Shown: piece by piece, positions 1 to 11,172 of the stretch
How the letters are laid out: the number at the start of each line of letters is the position of its first letter
Position numbering within the stretch: the stretch's first letter is position 1
Source of the DNA: Gremmenia infestans
Taxonomy: Eukaryota > Ascomycota > Leotiomycetes > Helotiales > Hamatocanthoscyphaceae
DNA length: 64,000 nucleotides
Direction of reading: 5' to 3'
NCBI GenBank assembly: GCA_032629725.1
Contig: JAFEVB010000027.1
Coordinates: 434,001 to 498,000, forward strand
Program-made: the position numbers and the translations under genes
Notes under the pieces: model-generated
Seen by the model: the letters and a program-made list of their open reading frames with translations, nothing else
Databases searched by the model: none
What the model was told of the DNA's origin: nothing

Positions 1-2465
1 GGATGAAAAATCCTAGAGTTTTGGTGATACTGAATTTTACAATCACGACCGATGTCATACGAAATATTATATTATATCCTACGATAAAGAGTTGTGATGT
101 AATTCCGTGTCGATCCCATTGCCCCTCCCCGGATTCGAGTACGTACTGGAATGTACTAGATTCGACTTGCAAGGAGCGGAGCTTTCGCTCCGTAGCTCGC
201 AGGGCAGGACAGGGGTGACAGGACCGCGGCTTTTTAACCGAGGCCGCTAAGGCCCCCTAAATGCATTCTTACAGAGCAGGAGCTTGCTTCCGAGAAAGGA
301 CACAATAATCCGGAAGTAAAGGCCTCTTTAGTCTGTGTTTTCTCTATATTATCTGTATCTTCAAACCCTTAAAAAATAACTTTTAAGCTCAGCTCTCGCG
401 TGCATGACAAAGTCTTCGCATCTCACTCGGACACTCTACTCGTAACTCCTCCTCCATAGGAAGCGCTCTAGAGATCTAGACAGCTTCAAACGAAAGTAGG
501 AAGGAAGACCCGGAGGACTCCTGTTTAAGAAACAGCCAGCTAGCATGCATAAAATGTCTGCTCATTGTGTCTATGTTCCCAGCACATCATAACTCTTTAC
601 CGAAGATTAAAATTTCTGCAAGAGAGGAGCTCCCCAAGGGTTCCCAAGATCATATGTTATATTACATACGTCACGACCGGTAGATATTTTAGCCCATGCG
701 TGTCCAAGGTGAGAATTAGGAGGAGTACTCCGTAGCTTGTCAGGAGCTCCCATCCCGTCCCGTCGCACTAGACTTATATACATCCTTAGATCAACCTAGT
801 TACTACTTTAGATAGGCACCTACCTTACTATTCTCTTCATTCCAACTATCAAGGTAAAAGCCTCCTATCTAGCTGACAAGTCTATCTAAAAATAAAAGCC
901 ATTAAATAAAAGTCTAGCTAGTCCTGTCCACGGGAAGTAAAAACAAGTAGTTAATACCAGCAAATCAACCGAATAAACCTCTCCCTACCCTGTCTCCATC
1001 CCTGTCACCCTCTCTCCCTCATCCAAACTTGCTCTTCCACCTTACTCCGCGCGGCTCAAAAGTAATTCAAGCCCTATGTTTTCTATAGTGAAGATTTACG
1101 GTGAAAATCCAGTGATCTGCTAGATCCAAATACTGTTCCTCGCCATTTAATTAGGAAAACAAGGTATACATTGTTCAAAGCGTATCCTTCAGGCCCAAGA
1201 AGGGAATCAAAATACTTTTCGGCGGCGCAGAGTATACCCAATAAAACCTCTCCTCTTTCACTTACCAACACCAGTACCACCACCACCAGCTTATAAAAAA
1301 AAGACCCAGCGAAGATAGATCGATCTCTACCTGCCTGTACGCGGAGCTGGCTACGAAATGGCGATGCTTATAATATAAGTATCCGTCCCAGCTAAAGAGA
1401 AAACGCTTGCATTACGATTACCTATCCTCCTCTACGACACAAAGCCCTCGTCGACGAGGCCGCATACTACAAACGATACACACAATAGCATACACAGGAA
1501 AGAAGACTCGAAGGCTCAAAACGCGTACGCTATCGCAGGCACCTTCATTTCGAAATCACGCTTCAAATCGCGACTGTTCAAGGAGACTTCATAAATCTGC
1601 TCAAGGCATAAGAGCAAAGCTGACTATACATCCGGCAGGAGGAAAGGCGGAACGTTGTACGAGCTGAAGAGAATGAATATGCTAGTGCATATAAATTGAG
1701 GACATATGCGGACGCGTAGGAGAGAGAATAGTCGGGAAAGGGATAAGAATGCAACTGGCAGGACATGAGGAGAACGGGCTACGCACTCTAGAGGAGATGC
1801 TCTTGACTTCTCTTCTTATTGCAGAGTATTCCTCTGCCACTATCATATAACTAACTACGCGCGCGTTCTTTCCAAGAGACGACTACACTTGCTTCTTATA
1901 AGGCCTTAGCAGCACTTCTTTTCTACCAAACCTCTCAACAAGCAAAGAGAATTCAAGTTCCAGTATCGCCTTATTTACTGGTATGCCTAGCGCTCTTTAC
2001 TTCATATGACTTGATTTTGCTATCAGCGTTACAGTGCCTATATTGTATATGATTCCTAACTTAGCACGCCCTCATACCACCTGTGAGGTTTGGAGGGGCC
2101 CCTTAAGCATCTCCCGGCGTTAAATACCACTGAACACCAACCATACCACCGTGCAAAACACCCTGCCTACTACCTACGCCAAGTAACGAAAAGAACAGCT
2201 CGTCGCCAGCCACAACAGTCCTTCACCTTCAAGTCTCCCTCTCTATCTACACTTACTCTGTAATTTTACATCTTCATTCACCATCCGATACTATCCCCCT
2301 AGACGCATTGCACTGTATTGCATTGTGCTACTCCGCAATTTTACATCACATTACCACAATTTTCCTTCTATTCTCACTACTTTCCCGCGGGGGTTATGTC
2401 GCTGCCGCAGCCAGAACAAATCTACCTACAAGCTACAAGATACAAGTCAGTACTGTGTCTAACAA

Positions 2466-2498
2466 ATATATATATACATATATATACATATATATATA
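2466..2498. repeat. TA/CA microsatellite
   Basis: Alternating (TA)n interrupted by ACA units, read directly from the sequence. It lies in non-coding DNA. Confidence 0.85.
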
Positions 2499-3675
2499 CG
2501 TAAGGCACCTTGAAACGAAATTTAAGTACACATAACTTTGCCAAATCCCAGTCAAAATCACAAGTTCTCCGGTGAGTCTCGACTCGCATTCTAATTTCAG
2601 ATTCTTTTGAGAAGCATGGTAAGTAAGAATAAGTATAGTACGCTTGCTCGCTGCTAGCACTATCTCTAACTTTACTCCGTACTATCACTCTACTCATATC
2701 GCTATTACTATTTCTACCCTCACCAACCTAGCTACCATCGCGTCGGCGCCACTTTTTATATACACTGCTCTGCATATACATGCTACTCCGTATATACGGA
2801 TAAATAGCTCTAGCTCTAGCTATAGCTAAACCTCTATATTACCATAGATAAAGGCCTAGATTCTTCCGATTCTAATCCAGGTTCGTTTCCCCTATTCTGC
2901 CAATCGTGGCGATAGAGAACACATGTATCTCTTAATCTTATCAGCCTCTACCTTAGGTACAGTACTATCTGCTCCTATAATCGCGCAACCTCTCTTTCTT
3001 ATATGCATTGGAGTTATAGGTATTCGGAATGCTGGAGATATGGAGGTTACTGAGCGCAGGCTTCTTGTTCTATGAAGATGGGGGGGGGGTAGGGAGGGGC
3101 ATGCGCAATCGCTTGAGTGGTGTAGGTGTTAGGAGACTATGGCGAGTGAGGTTGGTGAGGTTGGGGTTGTATGATAAAGACGCTAGTTGGAGGTAGCAAT
3201 ACTGCTATTTAGTAGGATTATAAGTTCAGAATGCGAGGCCGAAGAACTTGGATTTGAAAAAACCCCCCTATATGTATCGTGACCCAGGCCATCACATGAC
3301 CAGATCAGAGCTATATGCGAGTTGATTTAAGTTCAGTTCTGGGAAACATTATATTACCTGACATCCCATTATATCCCATTCTGCTCGCTCGCTCCCTCCC
3401 TCCCTCGTACTGCAGTGCAGTACAGTGGCCTAATATCAATTGATCAATCAGGCAGGTGTGAGACGTACTTCCCGACCTTGGATCGAAAGGCAATTAAAGT
3501 TGAAAATCGTTTATTCTTCTTCTTCTTCCGCTCTATAATATAGTTACTAAGAAAACCAAGCCAAGTGCCCTCCCTGTTCTTTCAGCCAGGACTGCTCCAT
3601 CATGGATGGATGCATAGACTCGAAGGCTTCATGAAGATAAATATCACGTGATATAAAATAGCGACGGCGGGGTGG

Positions 3676-3757
3676 CTCTCCGTGGATGAAAAATGTGACG
3701 GAATAGACAAGCGAGTTTTGGTGCCTTAATTCCGTCACTTTTTTCATCCACGGAGAG
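3676..3757. repeat. 29-bp inverted repeat with 24-nt loop (foldback)
   Basis: The left arm 3676-3704 is the reverse complement of the right arm 3729-3757, with a single mismatch (left arm ...AAAAATG..., complement ...AAAAAAG...). The spacer 3705-3728 would form the loop. The arms are flanked on both sides by the same five bases, GGTGG (3671-3675 and 3758-3762), which could be a target-site duplication. It could be a tiny foldback or MITE-like remnant, or the stem of a hairpin RNA. No coding sequence depends on it. Confidence 0.85.
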
Positions 3758-4325
3758 GGTGGAAAGAAAATATGGATGTGGAGATGGATCTAGAGGTAGG
3801 AATAGTGCAAATTAGAAGGCCTTGCACTCGTGGAGGTGGATCCGGAGATGCAGATATGTTTTCGCTCGAAATGAATGGTGTTGGAAGGGTTAGGTATGTT
3901 TGTGGATCACGACTGGACGATTCTAGATAGGTATATATATATGCTAGCCACCTGATGTAACACAATGGATTGATCAACCGCACAACGCTTGTTATAATAA
4001 GAGCACGCGGGGTTTGTTTGGTAAGAGAGGGAGAGAAGTCTTTGAAGCAGAAACATGACTGTATTGCGAAACGAGACCATCGCTTGCGTCGAAATGTCTG
4101 TTCTAAACATTGGATTATACCATATGCCCTCCTTGCTTGTCTTGCATCAGAGCCCAATTCGAGATTCCCAAGGTCCTAAACGCCGTCTCAGATGCCAACG
4201 TATACAGTACATAAAATATAAACGACACAATCGAAGGGCGAAGCCAAAAAATACTCGTAAGCCACGCCAACAAAAAAACACGTGCACCCCTATAGAACCA
4301 GGCTGCTTCAAGTCAGCCTCCCAGA

Positions 4326-4571
4326 TCATCTCTTCGCCTTCCCCTTGGACATCTTCGTCTTCGTCGCCTTTGGCATCCCGCACTCATCGGCCACGCTGAC
4401 ACCCCGACCTTCCGGTACCGCGCAACCCTCGCATGCCTCGCCCATGCGGATCGTTTGCCAGATGTTCTTCTTCTTGCACGGTGTTTGTACGAGGCCACCG
4501 CGCGTACAGTATTTGCCGAGCGCATATGTTACATGCTTACATGTGTATTGGTGAGCGTACCAGTGGCACAT
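4326..4571 (-). CDS. small Cys-rich hypothetical protein (81 aa)
   Basis: Single-exon frame of 81 residues starting MCHWYAHQYTC. Eight cysteines are at positions 2, 11, 22, 32, 47, 50 and 64 region, including a CEGC pair (47/50) after the stretch NIWQTIRMGEAC, and the tail is basic (KATKTKMSKGKAKR). The pattern of an N-terminal MC(H/R) start, spaced Cys/His and a later IWQTIR...CEGC block resembles a group of short fungal proteins with unknown function and presumed metal-binding Cys/His. I know that resemblance only from memory. There is no signal peptide, so it is probably intracellular. It is isolated from other genes. No function is assigned; the family resemblance is the main reason to call it real. 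Confidence 0.6.
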   Translation of the reverse strand: MCHWYAHQYTCKHVTYALGKYCTRGGLVQTPCKKKNIWQTIRMGEACEGCAVPEGRGVSVADECGMPKATKTKMSKGKAKR

Positions 4572-7500
4572 GGTGAGGGATGAATCGAAGGTATTTATTG
4601 AATGAAGATAGTGAGAGACGATTGTTCTGTGATGGCTGGCTGGTGTGAGACTGTGGTGAGCGAGATGTTGCCTGTGACTTGAACAGCGGGAGGAAGTGGA
4701 CTCGGTGGGTGGTAGTTCTGAGATATTGTAACTTGAAGGAGAGTGTACTGGTCAAGAGCAATCTTGTGATGGGCTTCCTCGGCGTCACAAAGACATTCTT
4801 ATAAGAATCTCCAGTCCGCCTCATCCCCTAAATCCATCTCCATCGTCATCAATCCCATATCTCATGTGAGAAGGCATCTCTGCTTGCATAACATCGTTTC
4901 AAGACCTCCCTATCATACAATCTGTGCCGATTGGACGCCATTTTGAATTTGTTTGTGATAACCCTCGCCCTGATAACGGACTGAAGCCATTCAGCAGCAG
5001 CAACCAAACTGCCTCGCCGGTACAGCCTGTTTGCTTGCAGCGACTGGCCGCCTACACCAGTAGACGAGGCTTCTGTGTGACAAATGAAGCTGGAATTGGT
5101 TTGTTCCACGTTTCAACAGAGAGAAAAGGCGAGTCTATCTCCAGGGATGGAGAAACGGGATGAGCAATCAATGATTCCTCCAGCGGCTGGTGCTGATCGA
5201 GACAGGGCTTCTCGCCGTGGGGAGCGGATGTAGCCGGGGCTTGCTCTTTGTAGGGCTGAGGACTGAAGAGAGGTCCGGCAGCTTGCCTGGATCATGATGG
5301 AATTCGCATCTGGGAAATGAGAAGATGACTTTGGAGTGCAAACGAATTTGGTGCTGCTTCCACAGGTATCTGCGCTGTCAAACGAAAGCAGAGGAAATTA
5401 AATTGTGTAACCACTTGGCACATAATTATGTGCTGTACAAGAGTATCAATTCTTCCGAGCTCCTCAGACCGAGACTTTTGAGAGTGAGAAGCGGTTTGAA
5501 GTCCATCTTGAAGCTTCGTGCTTGACGGGACAGTGCGGCCATTCTGAAATTCTTTTGACCTTCTAGAAGGATTATTTCAGGCCGGCTGGCGCGGTGCAGT
5601 GGTGGGCTTCACTCCCATCCTATATGCAGGGGATCTCGCGTAAAGGTCGAGATTTTAGGATCTCTCACCGCCAATTCGGGCCAACGAGCTGTTTGCCGGC
5701 CTCCCCTTTGCATGTGTGAAAAAGGGGATGGCTGGATGGACGAAAGGGAGGCCGCATATTCGCAGACCCAGTGCGATTCTTATTGAGGTAGGTTCGTGAT
5801 GTGCTGGCACGATGGGGGTGGGGGGAGCTCTGGAATAGGGGAGGTTGGGCCAGAGCCAGTTTGATGGGAAGACGTTGGCATTAAAGTAACGAGGTGAGCC
5901 CTTTACTAATAAGAGGTTAGGGCACCCCGCCCTTTTGCCATAAATTCGCATCGGGCCTCTGCCTCCTGGGCTTCCCACTGGATTTACCACTGGCTTACTA
6001 GAGTGCGAGTGCGAGATCTGGCTGGTGGGTGATGGCGACTTAGTCAGAGTGCTGAAACAGCCATTAGCCCTACACTGTACTGCCTGTAGGTACCTGGCAC
6101 ATGCGGTAGAGCAGCAGCGTGCATGAGCAGCCACTTAGCTGCATAACTCGGCAAGTTCTCGTCCCAAAAAGATCATCGTGAAGCCTTTGGGGATGGTGGA
6201 TTGGATTTTGATAAGGACTGCGTAAGGGTATTGAGACTTGGTGAGGAGATAATAAGTGATGAATAATAAAATGAATAAGAACGAATAATGGAAGGCATTG
6301 CCAATAGTTGAAGCAGACCAGAGCCAAGCCATGACGAGGTGGAGTGAGTACGACCAATGTCCACTTCTGATTTCACTCACGCCAGTCCTCATAGGGCCAA
6401 CGCGCTTTCTCCGCCACACGGCATCAGTCTCTTTCTCACTCTCTCACTCTCTCACTCTCTCTCTCTCTCTGCGCTGCCACGTATCTTTGCAGCTCCCATC
6501 AACGCCAGTCCAGTCCCAAGTCCTAGTACCAGTCCCAGTATGCAGCTACAGCGGTCGTACATCTAGACATTGCGCTGTGCATCAGGAAGCTGCAGGACTG
6601 CAGGAGGATATTATTTGGGGAAAATAAGTGGTCGCCGCGTCTGCATAGAAATTATTTAGCATTTCTGTTGCTCTTGCCTTTTTCCTGTTCTGCTTGCTCT
6701 GCTTAATTCTGCTTTGTACAGTACAATACTTTTTCGACTTTCGACGCGTCGCCGTCATAACACTCGTTCGGTCTATTGCTCGAGCTGCAAACGTGCAATT
6801 CGCTCGACTCTAGCATCAAATCGTGCGCATTTCCTTTCTGAAGCTTGTCCGGCGCGTTGGTCGCTCAATTGAGGCCCGGCCCGCTGTCATTGCGCTTTTC
6901 CCAGATTTCACTCACCTTCGCCCCCAGACCCGGTCGGTTCTTCCAGACCGCCTCGTCTCGTCTCGTGCCCACCTCAACTCAAATCAAAACAAGTTCTATC
7001 TTAGGTGTCGGTGCTGTCCATTGCGCCCTGTGCAAAAAAAAAGTCGAAATGCTTTGTGCGAATTCCAGTCCATCGTTCGAAGGATTAAAGTGTTCGCGGC
7101 GTCAGTTTTCGTCTTGCTGTTAACAGCTGAATCAGAGTGGCCGTGGCCTCCATTTATCTACCATTGGCTCTCCGTGCTTTGGTCTGTTCGCGCCTGGCCT
7201 TCCGCCTGTAATATAGTGGTCAGTCAAGCTTCAATTGGGTCCTAGCAGCCTTCGGCGCATCCAATGATCCTCTCAAGGCGTGTAAATGGTGCTGTGTCTG
7301 ACATTTCAGTAGTAATCTTGCAGTGTTGACATCGCTTGGGGGCTTTTGAGGTGGCGGCGCAGTGGGGGACAATCTATAATTCGCAACGAATATAATCCGA
7401 CTTTCTATTCACACATAGCTTCTCGGTTCTGAATACTTTGGGTGTAGGAATTGCCGGTGATTTTGGGGAGTTTGGTGTGAGAGAAAGAGTCACACAGTCG

Positions 7501-7761
7501 GGGAGAAAACGTGTCAGCTGCAATTTCGACGATACTGTAGTTTTCGTCAAGAATTCGAGGGGACCTATACATTTACTGGCTCCACGATAACTCGACAACT
7601 CAACAGCAACACAGCAATAGCGTCCCCCCCAAGAAGTGAATACGGCTACGTCGGCACCGCTCGAGCTAACAGGCAAGACTGCACTACTTTCCCACAGCAA
7701 CTCGTTCATCCATCACCACTTGCGTTCAAGCTGTCCTGGTCAAGACAAAACGCACCTCTCG
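4572..7761. other. long intergenic region upstream of the 14-3-3-like gene
   Basis: No frame with recognisable protein features was found. The part nearest the downstream gene (about 6600-7760) is pyrimidine-rich on the plus strand and probably holds the promoter and long 5' leader of that gene. A CT microsatellite sits at 6428-6470. The frame at 6823-7245 has biased composition and no family match that I can see. Confidence 0.55.
6428..6470. repeat. CT/CACT microsatellite
   Basis: Repeated CTCACT units followed by (CT)n, read directly from the sequence. Confidence 0.85.
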
Positions 7762-8745
7762 ATGGCGTCTTCAGAAGTGGACATGAAGTTCCTAGCCCAA
7801 TTCGCTGCAAACATCCAACTCGACCATTCATTCCTAGCCAAGAACCTATTCCAGATCCTTGGCAACCTAACCATGCTCTCAGACAAAGTAATCCGCGCCA
7901 GGAAACTCCGCCGACTCGACGTCACCCGCGACACCAAATCAGTCGACCTGTACTGCCGCATCATCTGGTACGCCAGGGAAGGACTCCGGCTCCTCGAAGA
8001 GTACATCTTACCTATGGTTGCGAATTTCGGGGTCTTAAAGGTACTCTCGTACAAACTACGAGCAAGCTATTACCATCTATACGTGCTTTTCCACAATAAC
8101 CCCAGTGTCTTACTACGGGCGGGGCACGGGCAGCAGGGCCAGGTTCATACACCTCCTGGCTTGAAATCTCCCCGAGCAGCAAAAGCAGACAAGGGCAAAG
8201 CGCCAGACCGAAATTCTCCAAGTGATCCCTTCAGACCGAGTTCGGTACAACCTACGCATGCACTGGAAGGCGGTCCAGTCGGTGGAGCAACAATGCAGCC
8301 ACCACCAGAATTCACAGCCAATTTCCTCGTCCCGGCGCAAGACTACCGGCCCATCGCCCTGCAATGTTTCCAAGAAGCATCCGCGCTATCAGAGAAGCTG
8401 CTTTGGGGCAGTCATCCAGTGCGTCTGTCGGTCAAAGTGGAGTTCTGCGCTTTCCTGTACGATTGTCTGCATGAGCGGGATAGCTCGCGACAGCTAGCCA
8501 AGGTGACGATCGCCGAGGTGTATAATGCGGGCGAGGGCATGGACGATGATATGTTTGAAGATGCGGCGGAGCTGGTGAATATCTTGGGGAGGATGGTGAG
8601 GCGGGGTATGGGATCTGGTGGGGGCAGCACGCCTGGTGCTGGGAGTTCGGGGACGAAATTAACGCTTACGCCGCCGCGAGGGAAGGGGGCGGCTGGAAGC
8701 TCGCAGGGCACGATGCAGAGTCCAGGGATGGATAATCCGATTTGA
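7762..8745 (+). CDS. divergent 14-3-3-like protein (327 aa)
   Basis: Intronless. The ATG at 7762 gives MASSEVDMKFLAQ; the frame is open further upstream but has no earlier ATG. Residues about 90-112 (VLKVLSYKLRASYYHLY) match the 14-3-3 helix normally reading KxKGDYYRYLAEF. The segment reading EKLLWGSHPVRLSVKVEF, then LYDCLHERDSSRQLAKVTIAEVYNA, matches the 14-3-3 'HPIRLGLALNFSVFYYE...A..LAK.AFDDAI' region. Between the halves lies a Pro/Ser/Lys-rich linker (about 120-210) absent from classic 14-3-3s, and a Gly-rich tail follows. The Arg of the RY phosphopeptide-binding pair appears replaced by His. Classic 14-3-3s are about 250-270 aa; this is longer. It probably has a scaffold or regulatory role, and phosphoserine binding is doubtful. 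Confidence 0.75.
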   Translation: MASSEVDMKFLAQFAANIQLDHSFLAKNLFQILGNLTMLSDKVIRARKLRRLDVTRDTKSVDLYCRIIWYAREGLRLLEEYILPMVANFGVLKVLSYKLRASYYHLYVLFHNNPSVLLRAGHGQQGQVHTPPGLKSPRAAKADKGKAPDRNSPSDPFRPSSVQPTHALEGGPVGGATMQPPPEFTANFLVPAQDYRPIALQCFQEASALSEKLLWGSHPVRLSVKVEFCAFLYDCLHERDSSRQLAKVTIAEVYNAGEGMDDDMFEDAAELVNILGRMVRRGMGSGGGSTPGAGSSGTKLTLTPPRGKGAAGSSQGTMQSPGMDNPI

Positions 8746-9426
8746 TGATTGATATATTCCGATGTATAGGGGCTTTTGCACTGTTTGTTCTGTAATCAGA
8801 AGGGGAGAGAAGCATGGCATAGCATGGCATAGCGTGATGTGGCGTTTATATATACTGTACTGTACATCAGAGGGGGCTTGCATGCATCATATGGTGGATA
8901 CATTGTTTATGTTTATACCCTTGAGCTTGCTTGTCAGCTCAACTACGATTAGGGAGATTTAATAAAAGCAGATAAACATTACTACTTTCAGGAGTTTGCT
9001 TCTAAACACCACGGATTTGTGAGTTGAGGGGGCTGTTTCTTGATTAATTGGTCTTCTGCGTGTCTCAAGTCGTGTGCAGACAGACAGTAGCTACAAGTTT
9101 TCCTTCAACATCACTGCCTGATATCATTCTGAGAATAGCATTCTTTCCCTCACGTATACTTTTATATATATCGTCTTGAATTCCATGAATGATTCCCGCA
9201 TCCCGCACTGCTTTTCATTTTTTATTTCTTTTCTTCTTCGCAACTCGTCCAATTTCCCCTTTTCCTCTCCAGAACTCCACTGCATCCACTTCGATCTCCT
9301 AGCACTCAAGCACTCACACACACCCTCCATCTATCAACCTCTCTCCCCACGTCTCTCTCTCCCCCTCCCTCTACCACCATCTCCCCCAGCATCCCAAGCC
9401 CCACCACCCCATGAAATCAAATCAAA
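8746..9426. other. convergent intergenic region
   Basis: This is the 3' side of both the 14-3-3-like gene and the Myb-like gene. It has a 10-bp tandem duplication (AGCATGGCAT, 8811-8830) and CT-rich sequence at 9230-9400. No gene was seen. Confidence 0.6.
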
Positions 9427-11172
9427 TCAAACCAACCCATCCTCCCTAAACTTCCCCTCAATAATATACCACTCCACATTCCTGCCCGTATAATTCATGA
9501 ACCGCGCCTGGATATCCAGCCACTTGTTCTCGCTGTACTGGCGCTCGATCGTCTCCAGCGTGTCGCAGTCTTCGGGCGTCCAGATGGCGTTGGGGCGGAG
9601 GTGCCGGGGCTGGGGTTGTTGGGTGGGGTCTTGGAAGGGGTTGGTGGGAGGAGGGGGTGCGGGTTGTTGCCAGGAAGGAGGTTGTGGTTGTGGTTGTGGT
9701 TGAAAGGAGGGGGGTTGAGACTGTTGCTGCTGCTGCTGTTGTTGTTCTTGTTCTTGCTGTTGGAGTTTCTGTTTTAGTTGTTGTTGCCATGTGTCTTGGA
9801 AGTAGTTTTGGTCTTGTGGCTGGTTTTGTGGTTGGTAACCGCCGCTGAATGGATCTTGTGCTTGATAGCCATTGTTATTATTAAAAGAATCCTGGTTCTG
9901 GTTCTGATTCTGATTCTGCGTCTGGTACGAGGTATTCTCCTGAAAGTAGTTGCTCGGATCCGCAAAAGGATCTGGATTAACGGGTCCCCACGATGTATTA
10001 TTAGCGTTCCAGTTCGACGGATTATTATTATCCTTTTCGTATCCACCGTTCAAGGCGCCGCTCATATCGTACTGCGAGGAGTTCTGGTTGTGGTTCTGGA
10101 GAGTGTTAGATTCAGTTTGTTTCTTTTCCTTTTCCTTGACGCAGTCAGGACAAGTGGCACAGTCTTGGCCGCCACCATCATCGTCTTGCTTGCCATCTGT
10201 ATTTGAATCGGGGGTGTTGGTTTCTTGGACCTTTTGCTTGCCGTGCTTGTTCTTTTTGTCTTTCTTGTGACTACTATCACCTCCTCCTCCGCTGTATGAG
10301 GGGTCCCATCCACCTGCTAGGAATGTGCTGGAGTCGGCCTGAGTACCGTTGCCATACCTTCCATAGTAATCCCATCCAGAATCGCCGTTGGAATCACCCT
10401 TTTTGCCATTCCCACCACCACTGTCAAGTTCCTTGAACCGGTCCTTAACCTCGTTCTTGCTCGCATTGACAGCAGTTGCGATATCAGCCCAGCTCTTGCC
10501 GTTCTCCTTCATGCCCAAGATGGTCTTGTCCTGCTTCTTCGAGAACGGTTTGCCGTTGCCGCTCTTCTCCTTGTCGCCACTGTCCTTGTCCTTTTCGCCA
10601 CCTCCTTGAAGTTGCTCGAGTCTCGCCTTGATATCTTCCGGACTCGCTTTGACAGCCTTGCAGATATCGGGTTTGATCTGTAAGCCCTTCTTGCTCATAG
10701 CTAGCATCGTCTTGTCTTCCTCTTTAGTAAACACCCTCCCTCCTTTATCACCACCACCTTTTTTCTTCTCCCCGCCCTCGGCGCCCTTGCCATCTTTCTT
10801 CCCACCCTTTTCGGAATCTTTCTTGCCGGAATCATCATCCTTCTTTTCTTCCTTCTTCTTAGAGGAGTCGGATTTGTCGGACTTCAAAACCTTCTTCTTG
10901 ACGATAATAATCTCATCATCATCAGACTACCTTGCAAGTTAGCTTCTATTCACTTCCTCTGGCGCGTCTAGGAGGGGGCAATGAAAGGTAAAGAGAAAGA
11001 AAAAGAAGCAGTGACATACATCTTCAACATCGCTAATAGTTATCTTCTTTGAAATGATCTTCTTGGGTGTAAATGTCTGCTCGCGCGTCTTCTGAACGAG
11101 AGGTCCTCCGAGGGCGTAGCTCACGAGGGAGATCCTAGTTTTCTGGACTTTTTTGACCGGTGTAGGCGACAT
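9427..11172 (-). CDS. Myb/SANT-like low-complexity protein (550 aa)
   Basis: Two exons: 11172-11020 and 10926-9427, joined across a 93-bp intron (donor GTATGT, branch CTAAC, acceptor TAG) in phase 0. The N-terminus starts MSPTPVKKVQKTR. A Lys/Asp/Gly-rich segment follows. Then come two helix-turn-helix-like repeats: about residues 114-160 (RVFTKEEDKTMLAM) and about 175-220 (KPFSKKQDKTILGM, SWADIATAVNAS). A long Asn/Gln/Pro-rich middle includes a polyQ tract. A third repeat lies near the C-terminus (about 495-545, AIWTPEDCDTLETIERQY). The W/F...EED...W spacing is Myb/SANT-like, so a nuclear DNA- or chromatin-associated role is inferred. The exact target is unknown. The CAG-rich tract (9720-9780) may vary in length between strains. 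Confidence 0.8.

Larger units (their letters stand above)
1..4325. other. gene-poor left arm, no supported gene
   Basis: No open frame here has a recognisable domain, a convincing splice pattern or family-like composition. The stretch holds A/T-rich low-complexity sequence, a TA/CA microsatellite near 2466-2498, a ten-G run at 3080-3089 and a strong inverted repeat at 3676-3757. Short frames on both strands overlap one another and look like chance. It may be decayed repeat DNA, but I could not match any transposon protein. Confidence 0.6.

Noticed and set aside
1407..1800. Possible transposon remnant
   Set aside because: No transposase or reverse-transcriptase motif could be read in any frame.
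3744..4157. 137-aa minus-strand frame overlapping the inverted repeat
   Set aside because: Composition random-like, no family signal, overlapped by frames on both strands.
6823..7245. 140-aa plus-strand frame upstream of the 14-3-3-like gene
   Set aside because: No domain, overlapping frame of similar length, pyrimidine-rich leader-like DNA; more likely promoter or 5' leader.
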